Shown: positions 1-9,578 of the stretch, piece by piece | How positions within the stretch are numbered: the stretch's first letter is position 1 | Layout of the letters: every line of letters starts with the position of its first letter | Assembly: GCA_037127315.1 (NCBI GenBank) | Contig: JBBBDQ010001278.1 | Span: 1,133,501-1,197,500 of the forward strand | Length of the DNA: 64,000 nt | Direction of reading: 5' to 3' | Source of the DNA: Ascarosepion bandense | Taxonomy: Eukaryota; Mollusca; Cephalopoda; Sepiida; Sepiidae | The notes under the pieces: model-generated | Told to the model about the DNA's origin: nothing | Databases searched by the model: none | The model's input: the letters and a program-made list of their open reading frames with translations, nothing else | Program-made: the position numbers and the translations under genes

Positions 1-2320
1 CTGGTATCAAATTGAAGAAAATTTGTTTCTCTTCAAAATTACGAGGGTTGATTGGTAAGTAGGGTCTCCAATCCTATAAAACAATTTTTAAACCAGATAG
101 AATAATGTACCTGGTATCAAAATTAAGGAAATTTACTTCTCTTCAAAATTACGAGGGTTGATTGGTAAGTAGGGTCTCCAATCCTATAAAACAATTTTTA
201 AACCAGATAGAATAATGTACCTGGTATCAAAATTAAGGAAATTTACTTCTCTTCAAAATTACGAGGGTTGATTGGTAAGTAGGGTCTCCAATCCTATAAA
301 ACAATTTTTAAACCAGATAGAATAATGTACCTGGTATCAAAATTAAGGAAATTTACTTCTCTTCAAAATTATGAGGTTTGATTGGTAAGTGGGGTCTCCA
401 ATCTTATAAAACAATTTTTAAACCAGATAGAATAATGTACCTGGTATCAAAATTAAGGAAATTTACTTCTCTTCAAAATTATGAGGTTTGATTGGTAAGT
501 AGGTTCTCCAATCCTATAAAACAATTTTTAAACCAGACAGAATAATGTACTTGGTATCAAAATTAAGGAAATTTACTTCTCTTCAAAATTATGAGGTTTG
601 ATTGGTAAGTAGGGTCTCCAATCCTATAAAACAATTTTTAAACCAGATAGAATAATGTACCTGGTATCAAAATTAAGGAAATTTACTTCTCTTCAAAATT
701 ACGAGGGTTGATTGGTAAGTAGGGTCTCCAATCCTATAAAACAATTTTTAAACCAGATAGAATAATGTACCTGGTATCAAAATTAAGGAAATTTACTTCT
801 CTTCAAAATTACGAGGGTTGATTGGTAAGTAGGGTCTCCAATCCTATAAAACAATTTTTAAACCAGATAGAATAATGTACCTGGTATCAAAATTAAGGAA
901 ATTTACTTCTCTTCAAAATTATGAGGTTTGATTGGTAAGTGGGGTCTCCAATCTTATAAAACAATTTTTAAACCAGATAGAATAATGTACCTGGTATCAA
1001 AATTAAGGAAATTTACTTCTCTTCAAAATTATGAGGTTTGATTGGTAAGTAGGTTCTCCAATCCTATAAAACAATTTTTAAACCAGACAGAATAATGTAC
1101 TTGGTATCAAAATTAAGGAAATTTACTTCTCTTCAAAATTATGAGGTTTGATTGGTAAGTAGGGTCTCCAATCCTATAAAACAATTTTTAAACCAGACAG
1201 AATAATGTACCTGGTATCAAAATTAAGGAAATTTACTTCTCTTCAAAATTATGAGGTTTGATTGGTAAGTAGGGTCTCCAATCCTATAAAACAATTTTTA
1301 AACCAGACAGAATAATGTACCTGGTATCAAAATTAAGGAAATTTACTTCTCTTCAAAATTATGAGGTTTGATTGGTAAGTAGGGTCTCCAATCCTATAAA
1401 ACAATTTTTAAACCAGACAGAATAATGTACCTGGTATCAAAATTAAGGAAATTTACTTCTCTTCAAAATTACGGGAGGGTTGATTGGTAAGTAGGGTCTC
1501 CAATCCTATAAAACAATTTTTAAACCAGACAGAATAATGTACCTGGTATCAAAATTAAGGAAATTTACTTCTCTTCAAAATTATGAGGTTTGATTGGTAA
1601 GTAGGGTCTCCAATCCTATAAAACAATTTTTAAACCAGACAGAATAATGTACCTGGTATCAAAATTAAGGAAATTTACTTCTCTTCAAAATTATGAGGTT
1701 TGATTGGTAAGTAAGGTCTCCAATCCTATAAAACAATTTTTAAACCAGATAGAATAATGTACCTGGTATCAAAATTAAGGAAATTTACTTCTCTTCAAAA
1801 TTACGAGGGTTGATTGATAAATAAGGTCTCCAATCCTATAAAACAATTTTTAAACCAGATAGAATAATGAAACTGGTATCAAATTGAAGGAAATTTATTT
1901 CTCTTCAAAATTATGAGGATTGATCGGTAAGTAGGGTCTCCAATCTTATAAAACAATTTTCAGACCAGATAGAATAATGAAACTGGTATAAAAATGAAGG
2001 AAAATTTTTTTCAATGTTACGAGGATTGATAGATTAATAAGGCCTCTAACCCTATAAAACAATTTTGAGATCAGTTAAAATATTTAATCTTTTTCAAAAT
2101 GAAGCGAATTTATTTCTCTTAGAAGTTACATGAGATGATTGATAAATAAGCTATCGAATCTTATAAAACAATTATGAGACCAGATAGGATAATGAAACTG
2201 GTATTAAACCGGAATCTACAATATAATTAAATATAATATGATTAAATATATATTCAGTGAAAATCAGAACGATTGATTCATAAGGCCATCATTCCTATAA
2301 AACATGCGTGAGACCCAGAA
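1..2320. repeat. 110-bp satellite array, about 20 copies
   Basis: Units beginning CTGGTATCAA recur at 1, 111, 221, 331, 441, 551, 661, 771, 881, 991, 1101, 1211, 1321 and 1431, a strict 110-bp period, then at 1543 after a 2-bp insertion, and at 1653, 1763, 1873 and 1983. Copies after about 1870 decay progressively, and recognisable scraps (CCTATAAAACA plus GAGACC) run to about 2320. The first unit (1-110) is also divergent, with AATTGAAG like the decayed right-edge copies, so the left border of the array may lie close to the window start. Two unit types alternate, ACGAGGGTTG and ATGAGGTTTG. No open frame spans units. It is a non-coding satellite of unknown function. Confidence 0.97.
111..1210. 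repeat. 550-bp higher-order repeat within the 110-bp satellite
   Basis: Diagnostic variants recur exactly five units apart. GGGGTCTCC with ATCTTATAAA occurs in the units at 331 and 881. AGGTTCTCC occurs in the units at 441 and 991. A TTGGTATC start occurs in the units at 551 and 1101. This gives two consecutive copies of a five-unit (550-bp) block, approximately 111-660 and 661-1210. It shows amplification by unequal exchange of multi-unit blocks, not single units. Confidence 0.85.
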
Positions 2321-2600
2321 AGTAATAATAATATTAGCCGTTTTTTTATAAGGAAATAATCTGTACTTTTGCTGTCATTTTAAACTAATCATTTTCTCAT
2401 AACATTTTTTCATGGAAATATATTTCTCAGGTTCACTTGTTCTTTCTTTTTCTAGTATTATGGAGTAGGGTTTTCTTCCTTGCCTTTTGTTTTGAGCTTG
2501 TGGAACGTCAGGAACGTCAACATCTTGATTATATAATTATTCTCTTATCGGAATGTCCTCAACTGATGTGGTTTTTGTTTTCAGGTATTGGTCGTTAATT
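2320..2600. other. Intergenic, nothing recognised
   Basis: AT-rich unique sequence between the satellite edge and the RT-like scrap. A polypyrimidine run ending TTTTGTTTTCAG at about 2573-2584 looks like a splice acceptor, but no credible exon follows, so it is not called. Confidence 0.4.
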
Positions 2601-2605
2601 TAATA

Positions 2606-2690
2606 TCTAGCCTCATGTGGGACTCATATATCCGATCCATTGCTAAAGTTGGAGGAAAAATGGCCGGGTTACCTTTACAAGAGCCAAATC
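2606..2690 (+). pseudogene. Reverse transcriptase scrap, CR1/jockey-like
   Basis: An open stretch at 2588-2923 (opening with TTG, no ATG) includes WDSYIRSIAKVGGK. This matches the part of the LINE RT that reads WNDYIESIAKSTA at 14790-14825 and YIESIASSAAK near 62030 in this window. The remaining residues (to 2923) are not recognisable as RT in this frame. It is probably a short decayed fragment of the resident LINE. A host exon is possible but has no support. Confidence 0.5.
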
Positions 2691-3041
2691 AGTTTAAAAA
2701 TGAAGAACTGTTGTCATATTTTGACAGGAGCTGCCCATTTTCAATTTTTCTGGTATCTATAGTGATGAAAAGTGTCTATTTTCAATCTTCCAACCTCTTC
2801 CTCAGAGGCGGAAGTGGCAAGCCTGTCATCGCTCCATTGCTAATTCCAAGGAAGCAAAGTTCTCGGACAAGTGACATTTCCTCGTTCCGTCAGACAAATC
2901 ACATTTCCTGGTTTCCGTATTAAAACGGAATCTACAATATAATTTAATATAACATAACTAAATATATTTAATTAAAATCACACCGATTGATTCATAAGTT
3001 CACTACTCCCATATATCATGTTTTATTTACATGAAATCTCA

Positions 3042-3342
3042 ACTTATTTATAAATGGAACTTTGTCTCTGTGTGCGCGTGTCCGTTACCTATAGTCTCCG
3101 AAACGGCCGAACCGATTTTCTTGAATATTTACACAGTTGTACTATAAGCGTCTGCGAGTGTCCTTAGCTAAGTTTTGTATCGAGGTACCCCCGATAAATT
3201 TCAAAAATTGATAATCGAAAAAATCGTGTTATAGAAGGAGTAGTCCAATTTTAATCAAATTTGATCCACTCATAGACAAAGACATAAGAAACGATATTCA
3301 GAAGTTTCAAGGTTGCAGTTCTTACAATAGTGCAGAAAATCG

Positions 3343-3384
<42 letters not shown>

Positions 3385-3396
3385 GCAAGATGTTTG
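3042..3396 (-). repeat. Dispersed repeat family A, truncated copy 1
   Basis: This is the reverse complement of the 3' half of the repeat at 7691-8413. It runs from the terminal TTATTTATAAATGGAAC through a GTGTGCGC tract, CTCCGAAACGGC, the ATTGATAATCG region and GTGCAGAAAATCGATAA, to a (TA)n tract at 3346-3380 and then GGCAAGATGTTTGTGTG. The CCCGGC head is missing. No coding capacity. The family may derive from a non-autonomous retroelement (the tail motif ATCGGTTCAGCCGTTT is widespread in invertebrate repeats), but the class is undetermined. Confidence 0.85.
3346..3380. repeat. (TA)n microsatellite
   Basis: Simple TA dinucleotide run inside the dispersed repeat. The same internal position carries TA tracts in the other copies. 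Confidence 0.95.
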
Positions 3397-4280
3397 TGTG
3401 ATATTTCCGGCGATGTACTTCCGGTAATGAAAGTAATGAGCTATTGTATTTCTACGCTTATTACTTTTAAAACAGGAAGTTTCAGTAAAGGAAGAAAATC
3501 GACCAAAATTCAAAAGAAAATTGCTGCCTACGCAGAACGTCATTCTGCAGTTGATTACATGACTTCGTGAGATTTACCGGAGATAAAAAGTGCGAGATAT
3601 AGATCGTTTTTGTTATGGACTTTCAAGGAAAAATAGTTATATTTCTTCAATAACTGTTGATTTGAGTTCAGCATATACATTTGCACAGAAATAATGCTAT
3701 TTTGGATAAATTTGAAGGGGGAAAAGCCGTCGGCAAGTAAAACGAACATTTACCTGTTTGCCTAGTCAATAAATATGAGGTCACTTTTTACCCCGTGATT
3801 CTGAAGACATTATTTGCTTCAATTATTTTTTTTTTTTAAGCAAAAGGACGCCATGTTAATTCACTTCCGGCAAAGCCGCCCAGCAATGACGTCTTTATTG
3901 AAACATCAACGCGAACTGAAACGAAGCAACACTTAACCTTAATTATAGACGTAACCTGGCGATATAAACCTGGGCCGACATATCGATTGCGATATGGCAA
4001 AAAGGCAGAACATTGTCCACATGTCTGACATCAGAATTCACCTCCGGCAGAATCTATTCAATGGTCGCAGAACGCTTTAGAGAAATGGCAAGCTTCTTCA
4101 AGTCGACGAGTTGACCGTTTCATTTGATAATGAAGCTGTTCGAATTGCAATCTTCGGAGAGACGGAAAAATAACCAACAATTCATAATGAAATTTAAATG
4201 AAATTCATTTGGATCAATAGTGAGTTTTTAATTTTGACTTTTCAGTCCTGGGTAAAAGGGTAGTCGGAGTCTAACCGTGC
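3397..4280. other. Unannotated intergenic stretch
   Basis: No ORF with recognisable homology on either strand, apart from short chance frames at 3322-3543 and 3555-3749 (minus). A T-rich run lies at about 3827-3838. Nothing else could be identified. Confidence 0.5.
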
Positions 4281-4285
4281 TGTTT

Positions 4286-4340
4286 TCCACCATGTTTAGG
4301 ATGTCGTTTCCGGCTTTCTCTTTTCCAATCTTTTCACTTA
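4286..4340 (+). repeat. Partial duplicate of the family B internal segment
   Basis: GTTTAGGATGTCGTTTCCGG and the following TCTCTTTTCCAATCTTTTCAC repeat the interior of the family B element directly downstream (about 4465-4515) with one or two changes. This suggests a truncated tandem copy joined by a T-rich linker. Confidence 0.6.
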
Positions 4341-4378
4341 TCTTTTTCATTTTTTTTTCTTTTTCATTTTTTTGTTCA

Positions 4379-4590
4379 ATTGGAGTAGATAGACTAAACT
4401 ATCGCCCGGTTCACACTCCACCCACGTCTATTGTACAGGTGTAGAGGCTCATCCTTTGTTCCCTGTTTAGGATGTGGTTTCCGGCTTTCTCTTTTCCAAA
4501 TCTTTTCACTCTCACGTAGCCCCCTGCACATCAGTGGCGTTACCGTCTTGCTCGGGGTGATATGATTAAAAAAAAAAAATTGAAAGCAAC
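4379..4590 (+). mobile_element. LINE-end-sharing short element (family B), copy 1
   Basis: Starts at ATTGGAGTAGATAGAC, contains ATCGCCCGGTTCACACTCCA, and ends CATCAGTGGCGTTACCG... GGTGATATGATT followed by an A-run (4568-4579). Its head resembles the 5' region of the resident LINE (about 12085-12200) and its tail resembles the LINE 3' end (about 15474-15530). It therefore looks like a non-autonomous partner or an internally deleted derivative mobilised by that LINE. A-run at the 3' end, no coding capacity. Other copies lie at 10327 (plus) and 11041-11234 (minus). Confidence 0.75.
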
Positions 4591-4620
4591 ACATAATTTA
4601 TTCTTTGTGTACTTCAACGT

Positions 4621-4980
4621 CACGTAACGGCTAACAAGCTTGTCTGGATAGAACTTATTACAAATTAGTAGTGAGTTCGATTCTCACTGGGTCTTCCATA
4701 TTTTCGGATTTGTGCCACATCTAAGATATGCTTAGAAAATCTTTTAGGACACTGATCACTGCAATCTTGGAGTGAGTTCGATCTTCACTGAGTATCCCAT
4801 ATATTCGGCCTCGGGCCACATCTGAGCGGTGCTTAGAAATTGGGCACCTCGGTGTGGTGCAATGGTTAGCAAGCTAGTCTCGCTAGAATCAGTTACAACT
4901 GCGTCGTGAGTTCGATCCTCACTGGGTATCCCATACTTTCGGCCTTGTGCCAAATGTAAGCTGCACGTAGAAAATCACTC
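4621..4980 (+). mobile_element. tRNA-derived SINE, three tandem head-to-tail units
   Basis: Three related units lie at about 4621-4740, 4745-4838 and 4842-4980. Each carries GAGTTCGATYYTCACTG (RNA polymerase III B-box) followed by the shared tail with a TCGG word and GCTTAGAAA or similar. The third unit is the most complete: GGGCACCTC start, A-box-like TGGTGCAATGGTTAGC at about 4855-4870, B-box GTTCGATCC at 4910-4918. It is not a functional tRNA, because no anticodon arm or paired acceptor stem of normal geometry could be drawn. Short ORFs on the opposite strand are shadows. Confidence 0.75.
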
Positions 4981-5390
4981 GACCCAAATCTCCTTCTGCC
5001 TGAGACTGTTATTTCTGCCTCGCCTGTAATGAGCATGTCAACGACTGGGACCGATGCAGTAAAGCCCCCGGTTGCGTTCAATGCTCGGCCCCCATTACCC
5101 GAGAAGCTTTCACCAGCTACCACGGAGAAATGGGGAAATAAGAGGGCGGGGAATAGCTGATCGTTAACAAAGCTGGATGGAAGCACTGGACAGCGGGACC
5201 ACAGTCACCGCTAAGGACACGTACAGTTTTACTCCGACCTACTCTGACAATAAATAAAGAGAGATGCCTCTGAAGTATGAAACAAACACCCAGAAGAAGT
5301 AAAAGCTTTTACATCTAAAAGAAACGCTAAAAACGAAAATATGTCAACAAAAGGCGGCAGAGCACTCTTTTTACACGGCCATACGTTATA
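4981..5390. other. Unannotated stretch after the SINE
   Basis: GC-richer than its neighbours. It contains minus-strand chance frames (4893-5186, 5229-5510) without recognisable domains. An AATAAATAAAG word occurs at about 5250. No gene can be supported. Confidence 0.4.
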
Positions 5391-5392
5391 CA

Positions 5393-5705
5393 CGCTTTGA
5401 GCGGTCATGTCTCGAAAGAGACATAACTGACCGGGCAGAAGATTATCCAGCAGTAGTTTGCCATTACTTTCTGCGGTAGACTGGTTGCCAGCCAAGGCTA
5501 TAGAACCCAATGTGTCCTATTATTAGATTCATAGGTAGATGAAGAAGAGATGTTTTATATTATTAGGTAGTAATTAGTGGGGGATCAGTTTATTACTTCA
5601 TAACCAGTGGCAACCAGTCTACCGCAGAAAGTAAAGGCAAACTACTGCGGGATAATCTTCTGCCTAGTCAGTCATGTCTCGTTAAAGACATGATCGCCCA
5701 AAGCG
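5393..5705. repeat. Inverted repeat, 98-bp arms, 117-bp loop
   Basis: The left arm (5393-5490) and right arm (5608-5705) are reverse complements at about 90% identity by hand alignment (about 10 mismatches, no gaps). A third, direct partial copy of the left arm's distal part occurs at 6082-6140. The arms are therefore copies of a dispersed repeat, inserted here in opposite orientation. No coding capacity. Confidence 0.85.
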
Positions 5706-6081
5706 TATTTATATTCGACCGTAGATGATTTCAAAGTGCAACGACAAAAACAACAACAGGTTTGAAAAGCAAATGACCGCCGGGTGTGATTAACAGATAC
5801 GTCCAGCCATAGATGACGTTAACAAAGCGACAACTCAAAAGAGCGAAAATGCATGGGAGTTTTTAAGACAATATAAAATTTAGAATTTTTTGGCTGAAGA
5901 TTGAGAAAACTCCCGCTGGCTTCTAACTCCCGACGGTATCTTCGTGTGCGCGACCTCTCTCCAGCTGTCCTTCTGATCCACACACGTCACTGACAAATTA
6001 TCAAAATATCAGCTGTTATATATATATATACATGTTACTCATTGCTTGTCCAGATTCATCGGCAGTATATAGCATAAATTA

Positions 6082-6140
6082 CCATTACCTTCTGCAGAAG
6101 ACTGATTGCCAGCCCAGGCTATAAAACCCAATCTGTCTTG
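6082..6140 (+). repeat. Third partial copy of the inverted-repeat arm
   Basis: CCATTACCTTCTGCAGAAGA, then TTGCCAGCC and AGGCTATAAAACCCAATCTG, match 5461-5516 (CCATTACTTTCTGCGG..., GGCTATAGAACCCAATGTG). This identifies a dispersed repeat of unknown class. Confidence 0.7.
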
Positions 6141-6950
6141 CTACTTAACCCTTAACTTGAGGGAAGAGACGGATTAATACCTTTCCCAAGGGTATTTGTG
6201 CTTAAGTGGATGCAAGGAACTGGAATTCGAACACGGCTCTCCGTCTTCTCGCTCCAAGCTGATATCCACATCACCACAACGCACATCCGACAGATATTAT
6301 ATACCCATGGCATTTGCGTTTTTTCTTGACTGTCAAATGTGTTTAAGTTTATTTTTTTTCCTGCTGAGGTTTGCGTTTAATCTGTTCCTGAAACTGACGT
6401 AATTACGTAGTTAGCAGTGGACTGAGATAGACAAGAATTCAATTCCTTGTTTTGTTTTTAAATACCATCAATGTACAATTTTATGTTCAATAAAAAAATG
6501 TAAATAGAAAAAAGGAAAAAAAAAAAAAGGGAAAAAAAAAGGTAGCCTTTATATATCATCGTAAACAAGTTGACATCGTCGTAAACGGTCAGCATTTGAA
6601 CTGGCTGACTTCAGCTTGACGCGACGTTATTTTCCGGATGTTTTCGCGATCTGAGGCATTCTTTGCTGATGTTTTAACTTTCCAGTGTGAAAAAAAAAGT
6701 TTCTGATTTAGTTAAACTAAAACTAAATTTTCAGTGATTGTCCCCAGCGGCAATACAATGTTATTTTTCATGTCTGAAAGAGATAACCGTTTCTTAGTAA
6801 AAATAAATAAGGCTCTTCAATATATTTCAGAAGAGTTATGTATATCTACAGAGGAGGTATAGATACCATACATAAACGTTTTCAATTGAAAAAACGGAAG
6901 ATAGAAAACGAAATAAAATGAATTAAATATGAGTAGACATATATTGAAAT
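6141..6950. other. Intergenic, A-rich tract only
   Basis: No recognised gene. An A-rich purine run lies at about 6486-6541 after several AATAAA-like words (6488), which could be the poly(A) end of a decayed retroelement. The plus-strand frame 6196-6402 shows no recognisable domain. Confidence 0.4.
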
Positions 6951-6953
6951 ATC

Positions 6954-6959
<6 letters not shown>

Positions 6960-7005
<46 letters not shown>
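6960..7005. repeat. (TA)n microsatellite
   Basis: About 23 TA dinucleotides. The hydrophobic YIYIYI minus-strand ORF across it (6882-7070) is an artefact of this repeat. Confidence 0.97.
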
Positions 7006-7008
<3 letters not shown>

Positions 7009-7480
7009 AGTGAATACAGAACGAAGAATTCTTTCCACGTCGAAAACATTAATTTAAAACAGTGCTCCATATATAATTTTCTATATAGAGCTGTGAATAT
7101 TTATTATAAATTATATTTTAGAACATGTACATAACTTCTCTATATATAATCGCTACGTAGGCGCGTCCGTTTTGCATCGGAGTACCTATGCTTCGTCAGG
7201 AAATGTGGTACTGGGAATCCTTTTCATTTTTTTATAAATAAAATTGGAGGTCCTTCTCGAGCTCAGCAGCGACGTTCGCTTTGTCGCCCACTCCAGATAT
7301 TTGATCGAGGCGAAAGTAAACTGTGCTATATATATTAATTCAGATACTTCAATCCAAGGGAAAAAAGCAGGAAGGTAAATTCCAAAAAACCCGATCCTAA
7401 TTAATATTAAAAATTTATTTTAATATTAAAAAATGATACAGGAAGAGAGCTCCATGTAATAAAATATTACAGAGCAAATA
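7006..7480. other. Intergenic, nothing recognised
   Basis: AT-rich with short ATATAT words. It precedes the large hairpin. No coding or RNA feature is supported. Confidence 0.4.
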
Positions 7481-7658
7481 TATATTAAAAAAGGATTAAT
7501 TCAAAGATGTTGAATGGCCATTTCGATATGAAGATCCCCACGGGGGACGACACATCACCTCATCAACAGAAAAAACCTTTATGTTGCTGAGGTGATGTGT
7601 CGTCCCCCGTGGGGATCTTTATATCGAAATGGCCATTCAACATCTTTGAATTAATCCT

Positions 7659-7669
<11 letters not shown>
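7481..7669. repeat. Near-perfect long hairpin, 88-bp arms, 13-nt loop
   Basis: Left arm 7481-7568 and right arm 7582-7669 are reverse complements over 88 bp with two mismatches. The loop is GAAAAAACCTTTA (7569-7581). The arms contain GATCCCCACGGGGGACGACA and GGTGATGTGT words and run out into TTAATATA and then a (TA)n tract (to 7690). No ORF. If transcribed, the RNA would form an almost uninterrupted duplex. A fold-back element, a recent inverted duplication, or a small-RNA hairpin precursor are all possible. A fold-back end of an insertion that then gained repeat family A is my preferred reading. Confidence 0.95.
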
Positions 7670-7690
<21 letters not shown>

Positions 7691-7691
<1 letters not shown>

Positions 7692-8413
7692 CTAGCAGTA
7701 TAGCCCGGCGTTGCTCGGGTGTAATAAAGCTTTAAAACTAATCCAAGGTCCTGGAGCTCAGACACTTTGGACGTTGGTACGAAAGACTAAAAAGCAATAG
7801 TTGTTTCCAGTTAAAACGAAACCGTAGACTGAAAGAAAAATGAATGGATGTAAGTCAAATTTTGATTTCCTGCTATCGATATCAAATAAGTTTTTTTCGT
7901 CGTAAACTGAATTTTGAAGGCTAAATAAGTCCTCTGAGTAAATGGTATCATGGCTGAGACTAAGAACTACAATTATACGTACTTAGAGCCAAACCCGAAG
8001 CAAAAACTAAAATAAAAGGGCTGAAAAAAAATACAGACATACAGGCAGATAAACACACACACACACAAACATCTTGCCTTATATATATATATATATATAT
8101 TATCGATTTTCTGCACTATTGTAAAAACTGCAACCTTGAAACTTCTGAATATCGTTTCTTATGTCTTTGTCTATGAGTGTATGAAATTTGATTAAAATCG
8201 GACCACTCCTTTTTAACCCGATTTTTTCGATTATCGATTTTCGATATTTATCGGGTGTACCTCGACACAAATCCTAGCTAAGAACACTCGCAGACGCTTG
8301 TTGTACAACTGTGTAAATTTTCAAGTAAATCGGTTCTGCCGTTTCGGAGTCTATAGGTAACGGACACACACACACATACGCACACAGAGACAAAGTTCCA
8401 TTTATAAATAAGT
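7691..8413 (+). repeat. Dispersed repeat family A, longest copy (copy 2)
   Basis: Head ACTAGCAGTATAGCCCGGCG with CCCG and CGGG able to form a short stem. It then continues TTTAAAACTAATCC...GGAGCTCAGA, an interior unique to this copy (about 7763-8020), a (CA)n with CATCTTGCCT, a (TA)n (8081-8101), TATCGATTTTCTGCACTATT, ATCGGTTCTGCCGTTTCGG, a second (CA)n and the end TTCCATTTATAAATAAGT. Copies at 16232 and 61361 lack the long interior. No ORF. Class unknown. The head resembles repeats I associate with cephalopod genomes, from memory. Confidence 0.85.
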
Positions 8414-8740
8414 TTATATATATTTATATATATATATTAATTTTCTAAAGTTTTTGGAAAGCCACTAGCAAATACCAAGCAACGTGAACACTAAAGTAAC
8501 CTTTTTCTTATGGCAAGGCAACAATCCTAATCTTAATCGGGTTTTTCCTTTGTCTTCATCTATCCAAATGTGACTAGACACTTTGTTATTTTTCACCCGT
8601 GTGCTTTTACTTTTTGTTTATTTTTCTCTGTTTTTCCTTAAATCTTTCCCTTTCAGAAAAGAAATGTTCCTATCTTCGACAGTTCTTGTTTTACAATTTG
8701 ATTCTTTCGCCCTGTTTGATTCTTCTTTGACCAAGAAATT
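8414..8740. other. Intergenic, nothing recognised
   Basis: T-rich sequence between the dispersed repeat and the RTE fragment. No feature is supported. Confidence 0.4.
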
Positions 8741-8742
8741 AT

Positions 8743-9440
8743 TTTAAAGAAAGATGGTCATCAGCAAAAGATACAACCCAAAATGCCAAATACAGGGGGG
8801 GGGATAACAGAATCAAACAAGTCCAAGAATTTAAGTACATAGGAAGTGTTCTAACAGGAGATGGAAAGTGCGACACGGAGATCCGAAGGTGAATTGGCAT
8901 GGCAAAGGACGCGTTCCAGAAGATGAGCAAAATACTAACACACAGGAAAATCTCAATAGAAATGAAGAAAAGAGTGCTAGACTGCTACGTGATATCAGTT
9001 CTTCAATACGGCTGTGAATGCTGGACAATATCATCGAAAATGAGGACAAAACTGGAAGCGGCCGAAATGTGGTTCTACAGAAGGATGCTACGGATATCGT
9101 GGACTGAGCATACAAGCAACGACGAAGTGTTAGAAAGAATGGCAACAAAAAGGAAATTGATGCTGATCATCAGGAAGAGACAACTGAAGTTCCTATGACA
9201 TGCAATGAGGAAGGATAGCCTGGAGAACCTGATACTGACTGGACAGAGAGAAGGAAGGAGAGACAGAGGAAGGCAGCGGATAACATATCTGCAGGGTCTG
9301 ATCAGGTGGATGACGGAACGGGGGTTGCCAGGAGCAACAGGAGCAAACATACTCAGAGCCACAAGGGATAGGGAGACGTGGAGATCCATGATCGCCTACG
9401 TCCTGAAGGGACAGGGCACATAGAAGAAGAAGAAACTAAG
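8743..9440 (+). pseudogene. RTE-clade LINE, 3' end of RT ORF (copy 1)
   Basis: C-terminal RT region and tail of an RTE-type non-LTR retrotransposon. Reading through, motifs occur in order: VQEFKYIGSVLTGDGK, MAKDAFQKMSKILTHRK, VLDCYVISVLQYGCECW, FYRRMLRISWTEHTSND, RKRQLKFL, ITYLQGLIRW, and the end YVLKGQGT followed by TAG. It is broken by a frameshift in a G-run (about 8796-8804), a TGA at 8890-8892 (expected CGA, Arg) and a TGA at 9196-9198 (expected GGA, Gly). The short trinucleotide tail TAGAAGAAGAAGAA follows, as in the copy at 17378-17395. It is 5'-truncated and dead. Confidence 0.88.
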
Positions 9441-9482
9441 TAATTACTTAATATTCAGATCTTCTCTTCCATTACCCTACTT

Positions 9483-9561
9483 GCTTCTTCTTCTTCTTCT
9501 TCTTCTTCTTCTTCTTCTTCTTCTTCTTCTTCTATATGCCTTGTCCCTTCAGGACGTATTA
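9483..9561 (-). pseudogene. RTE-clade LINE, very short 3' end (copy 2)
   Basis: A (CTT)n tract at 9484-9533 followed by ATATGCCTTGTCCCTTCAGG and ACGTAT is the reverse complement of the terminal coding and GAA-repeat tail of the element above. The two RTE copies therefore face each other tail to tail, only about 45 bp apart. It retains about 25 bp of coding sequence. Confidence 0.8.
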
Positions 9562-9578
9562 TGACACTTTCATTTAAG

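Larger units (their letters stand above)
2216..3025 (+). repeat. Diverged 95-bp direct repeat pair flanking about 620 bp
   Basis: The segment at about 2211-2310 (GGAATCTACAATATAATTAA onward, through ATTGATTCATAAG to a CCTATAAAACATG-like end) recurs at about 2931-3025 with the same order of words. Each copy contains the GATTGATTCATAAG word also seen in decayed 110-bp satellite units, so these may be outlying satellite relics. The intervening sequence holds a retrotransposon-like scrap. They could be the ends of an unrecognised element. Confidence 0.45.

Noticed and set aside
2573..2923. A host exon after a splice-acceptor-like TTTTGTTTTCAG
   Set aside because: The open stretch has no ATG start, only its first part resembles anything (LINE RT), and no partner exon or donor context was found.
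4842..4931. A functional tRNA gene
   Set aside because: A-box and B-box-like sequences are present, but the cloverleaf pairing is poor and two related degenerate units precede it. A tRNA-derived SINE explains it better.
4394..5510. Minus-strand frames over the family B, SINE and inverted-repeat region
   Set aside because: They overlap repeat families on the opposite strand and show no conserved domain.
6882..7070. Possible membrane peptide with YIYIYI repeat
   Set aside because: It is generated by a TA microsatellite.
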